DNA of 64,000 nucleotides from JAMQPK01 sp963782595 (GTDB lineage Bacteria; Acidobacteriota; Vicinamibacteria; Vicinamibacterales; JAMQPK01), in NCBI GenBank assembly GCA_963782595.1, contig CAWAKJ010000001.1, forward strand, positions 1 to 64,000, written 5' to 3'. The translations under genes and the position numbers were made by a program. Shown piece after piece: positions 9,300 through 17,748 of this stretch. The first letter of the stretch is position 1; every line of letters starts with the position of its first letter. The notes below the pieces were generated by a model that saw only the letters and a list, made by a program, of their open reading frames with translations, was not told where the DNA came from and searched no databases.

Positions 9300-9788
9300 A
9301 TGTCTTCGTGCCGCCGTTTCACTGTTCTATCGTTCCTGGCTCTCATCGTCGTTTCGGCGGGGTGTGCCTCGCAGCCGGGCGCCGTGAACTCGAGCGATCC
9401 GGAAACCGAGGCAGCTGTCGAGGCCATTCTGGATAAAGTCGCCGCCTCGGCGGCGTCATCCGATGCCGAGGGCGCGCTCGCCTCGTCGACGAAGGACGAC
9501 TCATACACGTTCATCACCGGCGACACCATGTTGACCGGGTACGACGCTGCCCTGGCGGCATTCCGCGAGACGTACGGTCTGCTGCAAGGACAGACCAATG
9601 AGATTTTGCAGAAGCGCACCCGCGTGTTGGCGCCCGATGTCGTGCTGGTCTCGACTATTTCGGAGGGCACTTACACCGACAAGGCCGGCTACACCTCGCC
9701 TCCAGTCGGACTTGGCTCGACCGCAGTCTTCGTCCGCCGCGGCGGAGACTGGCGCGTCGTTCACTACCATCAGTCTGTTGCCAAATAG
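9300..9788 (+). CDS. Lipoprotein with SnoaL-like/DUF4440 domain
   Basis: This 162-residue protein begins with a lipoprotein signal: a basic start, a hydrophobic core and the lipobox VSAGC near residue 22. The remainder looks like a cone-shaped SnoaL/DUF4440 fold, with ITGDTMLTGYDAALAAFRETYG and the closing strand pair FVRRGGDWRVVHYHQS. Such domains bind or turn over small ligands, but no catalytic residues can be named here. A good ribosome site (AGGAG) lies just before ATG 9300. Two further envelope protein genes follow on the same strand, so a small operon is likely. Confidence 0.7.
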   Translation: MSSCRRFTVLSFLALIVVSAGCASQPGAVNSSDPETEAAVEAILDKVAASAASSDAEGALASSTKDDSYTFITGDTMLTGYDAALAAFRETYGLLQGQTNEILQKRTRVLAPDVVLVSTISEGTYTDKAGYTSPPVGLGSTAVFVRRGGDWRVVHYHQSVAK

Positions 9789-9800
9789 TCCGGAGGCGTC

Positions 9801-10361
9801 ATGAGCTCTTTTGGGGAGGTTTCCGTGCGTATTCGATGGATCGCGGAGGCGGTGGTGATCGTGCTGGCGGCTGCTCCGATGTTCGCACAAGTCGCCACGA
9901 CATCAACTGAAGCGCCGCTCAGGCTTCCGTTCAATCAGATCGGCCTTTTCGTCTATCCCGCCAAGGGGCAGAAGGCGGCCCAGCAGAGGAAGGATGAGCA
10001 GGCCTGCTACGACTGGGCCGAAGTGAACACCGGAATGACGCTGGTGCCCGGCGAGGTAGATACGAGGGCCGCCGGGAGGGCAGCTGCCCAGGGTACGGGA
10101 CAGGGCAAGGTCGTGGGAGGCGCGGCGACGGGCACCGCAACCGGTCTTGCGATCGGCGCCATCAGCGGGAACGCTGGCAGGGGCGCCGCCATCGGCGCGG
10201 TCGCTGGCTCTGTCGGTGGCCTGCGTGGACGACGCAGCAGCAGGAGCGCGAACAGACAGCAGGGCGCTCAACAAGCGGTCCAGGCGAATCAACAGGCCGT
10301 CGAGCAATTCAGGAAGGCGGCGGGGGCCTGTCTTCAAGCGCGCGGTTACTCCGTCCGTTGA
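9801..10361 (+). CDS. Glycine-zipper envelope protein
   Basis: This 186-residue secreted protein has a signal peptide (residues 1-30, ending FAQ). A central Gly/Ala-rich stretch at about 95-145 has the repeats GGAATGTATGLAIGAISG and GAAIGAVAGSVGG, typical of outer-membrane glycine-zipper (YMGG/Gly-zipper) domains. A Gln-rich helix follows at about 150-180. Glycine zippers pack membrane helices tightly; here the protein probably sits in or on the outer membrane. GGAGG stands before ATG 9801, and the gene begins 12 bases after its upstream neighbour, so they are likely co-expressed. The exact role is unknown. Confidence 0.7.
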   Translation: MSSFGEVSVRIRWIAEAVVIVLAAAPMFAQVATTSTEAPLRLPFNQIGLFVYPAKGQKAAQQRKDEQACYDWAEVNTGMTLVPGEVDTRAAGRAAAQGTGQGKVVGGAATGTATGLAIGAISGNAGRGAAIGAVAGSVGGLRGRRSSRSANRQQGAQQAVQANQQAVEQFRKAAGACLQARGYSVR

Positions 10362-10375
10362 GCTCGGGGGCTTGA

Positions 10376-10990
10376 ATGAAACGCATCCTGGTCCTTGCCA
10401 GTCTTCTCCTGTGCGCTGCCGGCCCGGCGAGCGCCCAGTCGGAAGGTCGAGTCAGCGTCGGCGGGTCGCTCTTGTACCTGAGCCCGACAGACAGCGAAGT
10501 TGGGTCGGTCGTTGGCGTCGGCGTGTTTGCGCGGAAGAATCCCAAGAAGGGCTGGGGGCTTGCCGCCGCGTTCAACTGGTTCACTGCTGACATCGACAAT
10601 CCATCAGGCTCGCCGGATTCCTTCGCACGCTTGCGCGTGCGGCCGCTCTTGGGCGGGGTTGCGTATACGGTCGGCAATCAGCCACTGCTCTACAGTTTCG
10701 GAGTCGTGGCGGGACCGTCGTTCAACAGGATAAGGCTCGAAGACAGCTTCCGTCGCAGACTCCCAGCCGGCGCGACCGCCCTGGTTGGCAGCTCAACCAG
10801 TTTTGCGGTGCGCCCCGCGGCCGTCATTACGTGGTCAGTCAGGCCCCGCGTGGGAATCATCGGGACCGCCGGTTACATGTTCAACAGGCCCGATCTCCTG
10901 TATCGCGACGTGAGCGGGCGGGAGTTCCGCAACCGCTGGAAGGCGGACTCCATTGTGCTCAGCGTGGGCGCCGTCTATTCGATCTTCTAA
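10376..10990 (+). CDS. Outer-membrane beta-barrel protein
   Basis: This 204-residue protein has a cleavable signal peptide (MKRILVLASLLLCAAGPASA, then Gln). Alternating hydrophobic and polar strands with aromatic belts follow, and it ends in VLSVGAVYSIF. A C-terminal Phe after alternating residues is the recognition signal for the BAM outer-membrane assembly machinery. The length suggests an eight-stranded barrel. It is the third of three consecutive envelope genes on the plus strand, 14 bases after the glycine-zipper gene. No ligand or enzyme function can be read from the sequence. Confidence 0.75.
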   Translation: MKRILVLASLLLCAAGPASAQSEGRVSVGGSLLYLSPTDSEVGSVVGVGVFARKNPKKGWGLAAAFNWFTADIDNPSGSPDSFARLRVRPLLGGVAYTVGNQPLLYSFGVVAGPSFNRIRLEDSFRRRLPAGATALVGSSTSFAVRPAAVITWSVRPRVGIIGTAGYMFNRPDLLYRDVSGREFRNRWKADSIVLSVGAVYSIF

Positions 10991-11007
10991 ACCAATCTTC
11001 GAAGCAT

Positions 11008-11547
11008 TCAACGCGTGTGAGTACGGATGTAGTTCAGCGCGAAAGGTTGGAAGCGTTCGTTCAATCCCAGCGCCACCGCTTCTTCGAGCGCACGCTGTTC
11101 ATCCCAGCCGTCGGCTTTCCAGCGTTTGATCATCCAGAGTGCGGCAGCACGGCCGCCGGCCGCGCAATGGATATAGGCCGGCTGATTCTCCGGAGCGGTG
11201 ACTGCCGCGATGAAGTTGTCGATCAACGACGGATCGGGCGATTGCGGGTCGAACGGCAGGTGCACGTACTTCATGCCCGCGGCGCGGGCAGCCACGCCTT
11301 CGGCCTCGACGTCGGCTCCCGCCTCGCTCGCCCGGCGCACGTTGATGATCGAGCGAAACCCCATCTCCTTGAGCTCGGGAATCGCGTCGACGCTCGTCGC
11401 GCCGCCGCAGGCGATGGTGGTATCGAGCCGGGCGAAGGTCGAGATGCCGGCAATCTGCTCCTTCTTCACGCCTTGCGCCACCAGCGTGACCACGGCAACG
11501 CCGAAAACAGCGAGCAAGGTGGAAACACGAGTGAGGTTCGAATGCAT
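11008..11547 (-). CDS. Secreted tyrosine-phosphatase-like protein (DUF442/dual-specificity fold)
   Basis: Starting at ATG 11547 the protein has about 179 residues, with an N-terminal hydrophobic signal segment (residues 8-25, ending VAQG). The catalytic loop YIHCAAGGRAAALWM has the Cys and Arg of the phosphatase signature in the HCxxGxR form seen in the small DUF442 family. An upstream KEMGFRSIINVRRASEAG matches the typical early strand of that fold. It is probably exported to the periplasm. The substrate is unknown. An upstream extension to 11664 stays open but would bury the signal segment and cross the repeat region, so I reject it. Confidence 0.72.
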   Translation of the reverse strand: MHSNLTRVSTLLAVFGVAVVTLVAQGVKKEQIAGISTFARLDTTIACGGATSVDAIPELKEMGFRSIINVRRASEAGADVEAEGVAARAAGMKYVHLPFDPQSPDPSLIDNFIAAVTAPENQPAYIHCAAGGRAAALWMIKRWKADGWDEQRALEEAVALGLNERFQPFALNYIRTHTR

Positions 11548-11576
11548 GACGCGAATTATATGCGGTGACGCGAATC

Positions 11577-11686
11577 GTCCGCCTTCGCCCGGGGCGCTAC
11601 GGCGGACAACCTTCGCCTGTCGTTGGTAGTGAGCTCGCTGGCTTGCCAACCGTAGCTCGCCCACATGTCACGTGAGCGAAGGTTGG
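11577..11686. repeat. Two REP-like imperfect palindromes
   Basis: Two palindromic units sit between the phosphatase gene and tRNA-Ser. The first (11577-11606) has arms GTCCGCC and GGCGGAC. Its TCCGCCTTCGC and GCTACGGCGGACAA portions recur at 23236-23267 inside the end of ispH. The second (11646-11686) has CCAACC/GGTTGG arms enclosing imperfectly paired CGTAGCTCGCC and GAGCGAAGG. They look like members of a dispersed repeat family rather than gene parts. Confidence 0.6.
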
Positions 11687-11773
11687 CGGAGAGAGAGGGA
11701 TTCGAACCCTCGGTAGAGTTTCCCCTACACACGCTTTCCAAGCGTGCTCCTTAAACCACTCGGACATCTCTCC
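11684..11773 (-). tRNA. tRNA-Ser (anticodon GGA)
   Basis: On the minus strand the 90-base gene starts GGAGAGA, which pairs with TCTCTCC before the discriminator G and an encoded CCA end. The anticodon arm is CACGC-TTGGAAA-GCGTG, giving anticodon GGA. A long variable arm (about GTAGGGGAAACTCTAC) follows, as expected of a class II tRNA for serine, and the T-arm has GGTTCGAATCC. It would decode UCC and UCU codons. No other tRNA gene is seen nearby. Confidence 0.97.
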
Positions 11774-12123
11774 GGTTGAAATCAACGATTTTGCGAGCGG
11801 TCGGGATCCGATTATCACAGAAACCTCCCTCGACGCCTAACGAGATGCCTACCCGCGTCAGCGTTCGGTCACAAACCTGTCTGCACCTCGTTCCATGGAT
11901 GACGTTGCTGAGGAGATGCCTCACAACACTCCGTGACGACACGACATTTCGCGTGCCTCGACTTCACCAAACGGCGAGTGGCTCAGGAAAAGGCCATTTG
12001 CTGGGTCACGAGCTGTGGCAAACGAAATGCATTTGGCGGTGGCGCGGCGTCAGCGCCGCCCGAGCGAAAGGGTACCGATGTTGATCGCCGGGAGCCACGT
12101 TTCGATGAATGAGGGAGTTGACC
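11774..12123. other. Intergenic stretch before the serine dehydratase gene
   Basis: About 350 bases with no convincing gene on either strand. It should hold the promoters of tRNA-Ser (minus) and the serine dehydratase gene (plus). The one clear structure is a small GC hairpin at 12044-12059 (GCGGCG, loop TCAG, CGCCGC). A GAGGGAG ribosome site at 12111-12117 serves the ATG at 12124. Confidence 0.5.
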
Positions 12124-13746
12124 ATGGCAAAGAAAGATGCTGAGGATCCATTAGCCGATACAGACGTGTTGCTCGCCCCGGAGGTCCCGCCAGGCGTGGA
12201 TCGTCGCACCTTCCTAATGCGAAGCGCTGTGGGCGGTGCCGCCGCCGTGATGACGGGGCGCTCTCTCTCGGCCCAGGAGAGAGCAGCACAAGCCGCCGCC
12301 ACAACGGCACCCCAGGTCGAGAAACCGCTGCCGACGCCCCCGCTTTCCAAGGACTTGTATGTCGTGAAAAAGGGGCAGGGGCCGGTCCTGACCACCGTGG
12401 ACGAGTTCTACAAGGTAGGCCCGGGGCCTTCGAGCTCCCACACGATCGGCCCGATGCGTATCACCTACGATTTCTACCAGCGAGCCGCCAACCTGCCGGC
12501 CGACCAACTCGCCAAAGCGACGAAGCTCCAGGTGAACCTGTTCGGCAGCCTCAGCGCGACAGGCAAGGGACACGGCACGGAGAGAGCCGCCCTCGCAGGA
12601 TTGGTCGGGAAAGAACCGGCCACCGTCGACCCGAAATTTCTCGACAGCCTGCGCGATAAACCTGACCAGGTGTTCCAGGTGAAGCTCGGCAACAAGTCAA
12701 TCGACGTCAGCCTCAAGGACATCATCTACGACGAAACCAAAGGCGACTTTAAGCACCCGAACACGATGACGGTCAAGCTTCTCGCCGGCAACGACGTGCT
12801 GCTCGAGCAGGAGTACTACTCGGTGGGCGGCGGATTCATCGAATGGAAAGGGTATACGCCTCCCAAGAAGAACCCGCCGAAGTATCCGTTCTCGACGATG
12901 AAGCAGCTGCGGGCCCACGCCGATGGCAATAAGACCACGATCGCCAAGATCATGCTTGCCAACGAGATGTCGATCGCGGGCAAGTCGGAAGCGGAGGTGA
13001 ATGCCTTCCTCGACAAGATCATCAACGCCATGGTCGCGACGGTGAAGTCAGGGCTTGCGATGCCGGAAGACGACGTGCTGCCGGGCCCGATCAAGCTGCA
13101 CAGCAAAGCCGCAACCGTTTACAAACGCGCGATGGACGACAAGTACCAATCAGACCGCGGCATTGGCGTTCTGTCGGCCTTTGCGTTAGCGGCATCCGAG
13201 GAGAACGGGCGCGGCCACCTCGTCATCACGGCTCCGACCGGCGGTTCCGCCGGCGTGATGCCGGCGCTGGTCTATGGGCTCCTCGAGGTCCGGAAGGTCG
13301 ATCGGCAGAAGATGCGCGAGGGCCTGCTGGCAGCGGCGGCGGTCGGCTACCTCTGCAAGCACCACGCGACTCTGTCTGCGGCCGAAGGCGGCTGCCAGGC
13401 TGAGATCGGCGTCGCGTCGTCGATGGCCGCGGCGTTGACCACGACTGTGTTCGACGCACCCTCGCGGGTGGTCGAGAATGCGGCCGAATCGGCGCTGGAG
13501 CACCACCTCGGCATGACGTGCGACCCGGTCGCCGGTTACGTGCAGGTGCCGTGCATCGAGCGGTGCGCGTTCGGGGCCGTGAAGGCCTGGACCGCCTACG
13601 CGATCGCTACCAACGAGATCGCGTCCAGGCACCGCGTCAATTTCGACGAAACCGTGATGGCTCTGGCCGAAACCGCCAAAGACATGAACAGCAAATACAA
13701 GGAAACAAGCGAGGCTGGCCTCGCCCTCTCGGTCACGCTCTGCTGA
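12124..13746 (+). CDS. L-serine dehydratase (iron-sulfur type) with Tat signal
   Basis: L-serine dehydratase deaminates serine to pyruvate and ammonia using a [4Fe-4S] cluster. The protein (540 residues from ATG 12124, chosen for its GAGGGAG site) shows the substrate-binding motif GPSSSHTIGPMR. Its cluster cysteines are in EGGCQAEIG, MTCDPVAG and VPCIERC, and TAPTGGSAGVMP is present. Unlike cytoplasmic SdaA/SdaB it begins with about 80 extra residues containing DRRTFLMRSAVGGAAAV, a twin-arginine export signal, followed by a Pro/Ala-rich linker. This predicts a folded, cluster-bearing enzyme in the periplasm. A porin gene follows after 58 bases on the same strand. Export is an inference from the signal; the catalytic family is clear. 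Confidence 0.88.
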   Translation: MAKKDAEDPLADTDVLLAPEVPPGVDRRTFLMRSAVGGAAAVMTGRSLSAQERAAQAAATTAPQVEKPLPTPPLSKDLYVVKKGQGPVLTTVDEFYKVGPGPSSSHTIGPMRITYDFYQRAANLPADQLAKATKLQVNLFGSLSATGKGHGTERAALAGLVGKEPATVDPKFLDSLRDKPDQVFQVKLGNKSIDVSLKDIIYDETKGDFKHPNTMTVKLLAGNDVLLEQEYYSVGGGFIEWKGYTPPKKNPPKYPFSTMKQLRAHADGNKTTIAKIMLANEMSIAGKSEAEVNAFLDKIINAMVATVKSGLAMPEDDVLPGPIKLHSKAATVYKRAMDDKYQSDRGIGVLSAFALAASEENGRGHLVITAPTGGSAGVMPALVYGLLEVRKVDRQKMREGLLAAAAVGYLCKHHATLSAAEGGCQAEIGVASSMAAALTTTVFDAPSRVVENAAESALEHHLGMTCDPVAGYVQVPCIERCAFGAVKAWTAYAIATNEIASRHRVNFDETVMALAETAKDMNSKYKETSEAGLALSVTLC

Positions 13747-13804
13747 TGGCACGAGCTCCTCGTCTGGGCCTCAACCTGCAAAGAATCCTAGACGAGGAGC
13801 ATCG

Positions 13805-15277
13805 ATGGCTCACCAATCCAGGAGCGTTGGGGATGGCTTCGGAGGGACAATTCGGGTGTCGCTACGCCGCGCAGTCATCAAGGCTTTGCTCGCATCGGCG
13901 TGGATGTCCGTTCCGTTCCTCGCAGCTTCTGCCGCAGGACAATCTCCCGCACCCCAGCCAGAGGACACCGCCGCCGTTTCGAATGCCCAGCCGGGCACGG
14001 CAGAAGCGTCGAATGCGGCACCGCCGTCGACGGACTCAGGCGCGTCCGGAACAACGGCACCTGCTGCCGCATCAGAGCCAAAAAAAGAGCGTTATAGAGA
14101 CGGCATGGTCATCTGGGAAACCTCTCCCGATGCGCAGGTGCCCTTTCTGTTGAAGTTCAATATCAATTCCCAAATCCGCTATCTCAACACCCTCGACAGC
14201 CAAAAGACGTTTACCGACCACCTGGGCGTGACCCGCGAAGTTCACAGGCGCAACGACATCACAGTCAATCGTGCCATGTTCATCCTGGGCGGCTACGTTT
14301 TCGATCCGAGGTCGCGGTACAGCTTCACCGTGTGGACGTCCGCCGGAGCCGCGTCGATCATTGTCGCCGCCAATATCGGCTGGTATTTCAACAAGGCGTT
14401 TACGTTCACGGGAGGGTACACGGGCATTCCAGGCAGCCGATCGCTGGTCAACACGTTCCCCTTTTTTACATCAATCGACAGAAGCATGGCTGACAACTTC
14501 TTCCGCCCCGGGTTCACGCAAGGAGTCTGGGCAAACGGCGATCTCGGAAAGGGGCTGAATTATCTGGCATTCGTCGGCAACGGGCTCAATACATTGAATA
14601 TCTCGGCAAACGTCATAGATAACAATCTGGCGCTGGCCGGCAGCATGTGGTGGGAACCGTTGGGAGCCTATGGGGAACCCGGCAAGGCACGCAACATGTA
14701 CGACGATTACTTCTCCTCGAAGACTGTTCGCATTCGAGTTGGTACCGCGTTTACAAGATCCCGGGAAGACCGTTTCTCGAATCTCGATGAGACGACTCCC
14801 GATAACACGTCGATGTTCAACTCCGACGGCGTGCTGACCTTCTCGACAGGCGCGTTTGCGCCGGGCGTGACGGTCGACCTCGCGACGTACAGGATGTGGA
14901 CGGTCGACGGCGGGCTCAAATGGAACGGGTTTGCTGTGAACGGGCAATCCTTCGTGCGTTGGGTAAACGATTTCGTCGCCGACGGCCCGCTTCCGCTCAC
15001 ATCCACATTTGACCACGGAGGCGAGGTCGCCGCGGGCTATTTCGTCAAGCCGAAGAAGCTGATGCCGTACGTCCGCGCCTCGTGGGTGCGAGGGCAGTTC
15101 CGCAACTCACGTGAGTATGGTGCCGGGCTGAAGTGGCATTATCTTCCGACCGAGCGACTCTGGCTCAGCGCGGAGCTGTTCAATATCAACGGATCTCCGT
15201 ACGGTGCAGCCTTTACTCCGTATACGGCGGGGTTGACCGGCTGGGTGCCGATGCTGCAGTGGGTGCTTGCCTTTTGA
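13805..15277 (+). CDS. Outer-membrane porin (OprO/OprP-like)
   Basis: This 490-residue protein has a signal peptide after a short basic extension (hydrophobic core near residues 25-45, ending SAAGQ), then a Pro/Ala/Ser-rich linker to about residue 95. A long beta-barrel follows, with RYLNTLDSQ, TVNRAMFILGGYVFDPR, and the C-terminal strand VPMLQWVLAF ending in Phe. The layout resembles phosphate-selective OprO/OprP-type porins, though the substrate cannot be assigned. It follows the Tat-type serine dehydratase closely and could admit that enzyme's substrate to the periplasm, which is speculation from position only. Confidence 0.75.
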   Translation: MAHQSRSVGDGFGGTIRVSLRRAVIKALLASAWMSVPFLAASAAGQSPAPQPEDTAAVSNAQPGTAEASNAAPPSTDSGASGTTAPAAASEPKKERYRDGMVIWETSPDAQVPFLLKFNINSQIRYLNTLDSQKTFTDHLGVTREVHRRNDITVNRAMFILGGYVFDPRSRYSFTVWTSAGAASIIVAANIGWYFNKAFTFTGGYTGIPGSRSLVNTFPFFTSIDRSMADNFFRPGFTQGVWANGDLGKGLNYLAFVGNGLNTLNISANVIDNNLALAGSMWWEPLGAYGEPGKARNMYDDYFSSKTVRIRVGTAFTRSREDRFSNLDETTPDNTSMFNSDGVLTFSTGAFAPGVTVDLATYRMWTVDGGLKWNGFAVNGQSFVRWVNDFVADGPLPLTSTFDHGGEVAAGYFVKPKKLMPYVRASWVRGQFRNSREYGAGLKWHYLPTERLWLSAELFNINGSPYGAAFTPYTAGLTGWVPMLQWVLAF

Positions 15278-15484
15278 CGATCCTCGGGCTATCGGCGATC
15301 AGTTCTATTTTCAGGCGCATCACCCGACGCACGAATTCATCGCGGTCTCGGGCCGGGGCGCTGTCCTGAACGCTTCGCTCGGGAACGAACACGGGCTTCT
15401 TTGCCCCACGCGCGTTTCAGGACGACACGCCGGAAGACAAGCGCGCCATCCAGGACGTCATCAACCTCATCGACGCACACCAAG

Positions 15485-15685
15485 AACAAGGATCTGCAGA
15501 AAGCCACGGACAGATCGCTCAGGATTTACGTGCAGGCGGACGAGCCGAAGGATCCCGTCGAGCGCGCCAACTGGCTGCCGTCACCAAAGAACGCCGAATT
15601 CTCGCTCTACGTGCGGGCGTACTGGCCGGATGATGCGATCACCCGCGGCCAGTGGACGCCGCCGGCGGTCGTGAAGGTTCGTTGA
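15485..15685 (+). pseudogene. 3' remnant of a DUF1254/DUF1214 gene
   Basis: The last 66 codons before the TGA at 15685 read like the end of a DUF1214 domain. They include SLRIYVQADEP, a NWLPSP motif, FSLYVRAYWPDDA and GQWTPPAVVKV, a common closing pattern of DUF1254/DUF1214 proteins. No upstream frame supplies the rest of the roughly 450-residue protein. The 15278-15484 stretch contains further open pieces in other frames (for example QDDTPEDKRAIQDVINLID at about 15418) that may be degraded parts of this or another gene. The remnant follows the porin directly, so a deletion probably joined them. Confidence 0.5.
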
Positions 15686-15695
15686 AAAGGCCGCT

Positions 15696-16097
15696 CTAGG
15701 GCTTCGGCTTGCTCTTGCCCTTGAGATTGAGCGCCACTGCGGCGCGGATGAGATCCTTCAAGGCCGCCTCATCGACCTTGTCGCCTTCGTGGATGTCGAT
15801 GGCGCGCCTGACATTCCCGTCGAGGCTGGAGTTGAATAGACGTGAAGGGTCCTTCAACGCAGCTCCCTTGGAAAATGTCATCTTGACGACGTTCTTGTAC
15901 GTCTCTCCCGTGCAGACGATGCCGCCGTGGGACCAGACGGGAGTCCCCATCCACTTCCACTCTTCGACGATCTCAGGGTCTGCCTCGTGAATGATTTCGC
16001 GCACTTTCGCGAGCGTCTTCCCGCGCCAGTCCCCAAGTTCCTTGATCTTCTCGTCGATGAGTGCAGAGGCAGATTCCACCGGGACGGATTTTTTCAT
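15696..16097 (-). CDS. DUF1801 domain-containing protein
   Basis: This small cytoplasmic protein (133 residues from ATG 16097) matches DUF1801/YdhG-like proteins: KVREIIHEADPEIVEEWKW, the GTPVWSHGGIVCTG core, and KNVVKMTFSKGAALKD. The fold resembles the frataxin-like/YdhG group. Function is unknown; many members are stress-associated. It ends in a Lys-rich tail. A GTG at 16112 could extend it by five residues. It stands alone, convergent with the DUF1214 remnant. Confidence 0.8.
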   Translation of the reverse strand: MKKSVPVESASALIDEKIKELGDWRGKTLAKVREIIHEADPEIVEEWKWMGTPVWSHGGIVCTGETYKNVVKMTFSKGAALKDPSRLFNSSLDGNVRRAIDIHEGDKVDEAALKDLIRAAVALNLKGKSKPKP

Positions 16098-16238
16098 GTC
16101 CAGCTCTAACACGGATTCGATAGGCCCGGACTGACGAAGGCCTTCAGTTTACCGGATTCCTGGCGTCCCCGTGTAACGGTGGCCCGCGTCGTGACACTTC
16201 CTCTATGTTCACGCCGAAAGGCGCCTGGAGGAGACGAC

Positions 16239-16619
16239 ATGACCGCGAGCCAACGCACGCCGGAGCAAGTCCTCAGATCGATCGTTGACGGAATCAACAC
16301 AGGCAATCTCGACGCGCTCATGCCTCTGTATGAGCCCGCGGCCGCGTTCGCGACCCATCCCGGAAGCCTCGCTCACGGCTTGCCGGGCGTCCGTGAATCG
16401 CTGGCGGCATTCATCGCCATGAAGGGCACACTCGACCTCAACGTGACCCGGGTCCTCGAGGCACACGATCTCGCCCTCGTAGTGGGGGTGTGGTCGTTCA
16501 CCGGAACAGGGCCGGAGGGTGAACCGGTGACGCTGACGGGACACAACGCAGACGTGCTCCGTCGTCAAACAGACGGCTCCTGGCGCTTCGTGATCGACAA
16601 CCCCTGGGGAACGAACTGA
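16239..16619 (+). CDS. SnoaL-like/DUF4440 nuclear transport factor 2-fold protein
   Basis: The protein (126 residues from ATG 16239, preceded by GGAGGAG) has the usual small cone-fold layout. A first helix pair contains RSIVDGINTGNLDALMPLYEPAAAF, followed by GLPGVRESLAAFIAM and the strands VVGVWSFTGTGPEGE and GSWRFVIDNPWG. Such domains act as small isomerases, hydrolases or ligand binders, and no catalytic set can be read here. A cupin gene follows after 36 bases on the same strand, so a two-gene stress or detoxification unit is plausible. Confidence 0.75.
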   Translation: MTASQRTPEQVLRSIVDGINTGNLDALMPLYEPAAAFATHPGSLAHGLPGVRESLAAFIAMKGTLDLNVTRVLEAHDLALVVGVWSFTGTGPEGEPVTLTGHNADVLRRQTDGSWRFVIDNPWGTN

Positions 16620-16655
16620 TTACTCACTTTATTTGCGACAAGAGGAGGCATCGAC

Positions 16656-17081
16656 ATGTTAACCGTGAAGACTACTGAACTCGAGCTGATGCAGGGTTGG
16701 CTTGACAGCGACCCGGAGCACACGCGCGTCCGGGTGGCATTCCCAATCAACAAGTGGGCGGGCTCGCGCGATAGCGCTGTCGTGTACTTCGAGGTCAAAC
16801 CCGGCGACCGGCTGGCCCGCCACACCGACAGCGCAGAGGAGATTCTCTACGTGGTCGCCGGCGAGGCGGAGGCCGAGGTCGGGGACCAGCGCGAACGGAT
16901 CGCGGCGGGCGGCCTTGCTGTCATCCCGGCGATGGTTCCGCATGGCCTGGTGAATGTGGGCAACGAGACGGTCAAGGTCGTGGGCTTCTTCTCGGAGTCC
17001 GAAGTCATCTCGACCTTCATGGAACCGGTGCAGCCGTTTGGGGCACTTGTTCTGAACCAGGGCGCGCCGCCACCCGCGTGA
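16656..17081 (+). CDS. Cupin domain protein
   Basis: This 141-residue single-domain cupin has motif 1 as RLARHTDSAEEILYVVAGEAE and motif 2 as AVIPAMVPHGLVNVGNE. One His is kept in each motif (HTDS and PHGL), and Glu in EEILYV, so metal binding is plausible although motif 1 is reduced. An AGAGGAGG ribosome site precedes ATG 16656. An ECF sigma gene follows about 100 bases downstream. Small cupins near ECF factors are often part of the stress response or serve as anti-sigma sensors, but a separate zinc-finger anti-sigma gene is already present here. Confidence 0.8.
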   Translation: MLTVKTTELELMQGWLDSDPEHTRVRVAFPINKWAGSRDSAVVYFEVKPGDRLARHTDSAEEILYVVAGEAEAEVGDQRERIAAGGLAVIPAMVPHGLVNVGNETVKVVGFFSESEVISTFMEPVQPFGALVLNQGAPPPA

Positions 17082-17178
17082 GCCGCCGGTGCAGGCTCCA
17101 CGTGCACAGCGACGTCGCTGAGGTCGGCGGGCCCGTGATTGACCACCGTCGCGGGCCAGTAGTACCGTCAGCCGTCGA

Positions 17179-17748
17179 ATGCAGACGATCGTCAACTCGA
17201 GTGACGGCGATCTGGCACGCGCGGTCACGACGCGCGCGCCCGGATTGGCCGAGGCGGCCGAAAGTGAATTGTATCGGCGCTTTGCCCCACGCGTGCGGCT
17301 GTACGGGCTGCGTCATCTGCGCGACGAGGACGGGGCACGCGACCTCGTCCAGCAGGTGATGCTCCTGACCATCGAGAAGCTCAGAGCCGGATCGATTCGC
17401 GATACCGATCAGATTGCGTCGTTTGTCCTTGGGGTGAGCCGAACGATGGCGAAGGACCTGAAGCGGCGCGAGTGGCGGCGCGAGAAGCTGCGTGAAACCT
17501 TCATGGTCATGGACATGGTCGAAGCCCCGGCCGACGACGCCACGCTCGACCTCGACCACCTCGAGAGGTGCCTCGCCCGGCTCGCCGCGCGAGAGCGCAT
17601 GATCGTCGTCCTGACTTTCTATGGGGAGAGAACGGCCGGCGAGGTCGCCAAGGAGATCGGGGTCAAGGAAGGCAACGTGCGGGTCATTCGACACCGCGCG
17701 ATCGAGCGCCTTCGGACGTGCATGACGTCCCGCGAAGGAGTGCAATGA
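17179..17748 (+). CDS. ECF RNA polymerase sigma factor
   Basis: This 189-residue protein has sigma region 2 (ELYRRFAPRVRLYGLRHL and DLVQQVMLLTIEKLR) and region 4 with a helix-turn-helix (AGEVAKEIGVKEGNVRVIRHRAIERL). It directs RNA polymerase to promoters of an envelope or stress regulon. The stop overlaps the next start (ATGA at 17745-17748), so it is translationally coupled to its anti-sigma factor. No strong ribosome site is visible before ATG 17179. Confidence 0.88.
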   Translation: MQTIVNSSDGDLARAVTTRAPGLAEAAESELYRRFAPRVRLYGLRHLRDEDGARDLVQQVMLLTIEKLRAGSIRDTDQIASFVLGVSRTMAKDLKRREWRREKLRETFMVMDMVEAPADDATLDLDHLERCLARLAARERMIVVLTFYGERTAGEVAKEIGVKEGNVRVIRHRAIERLRTCMTSREGVQ

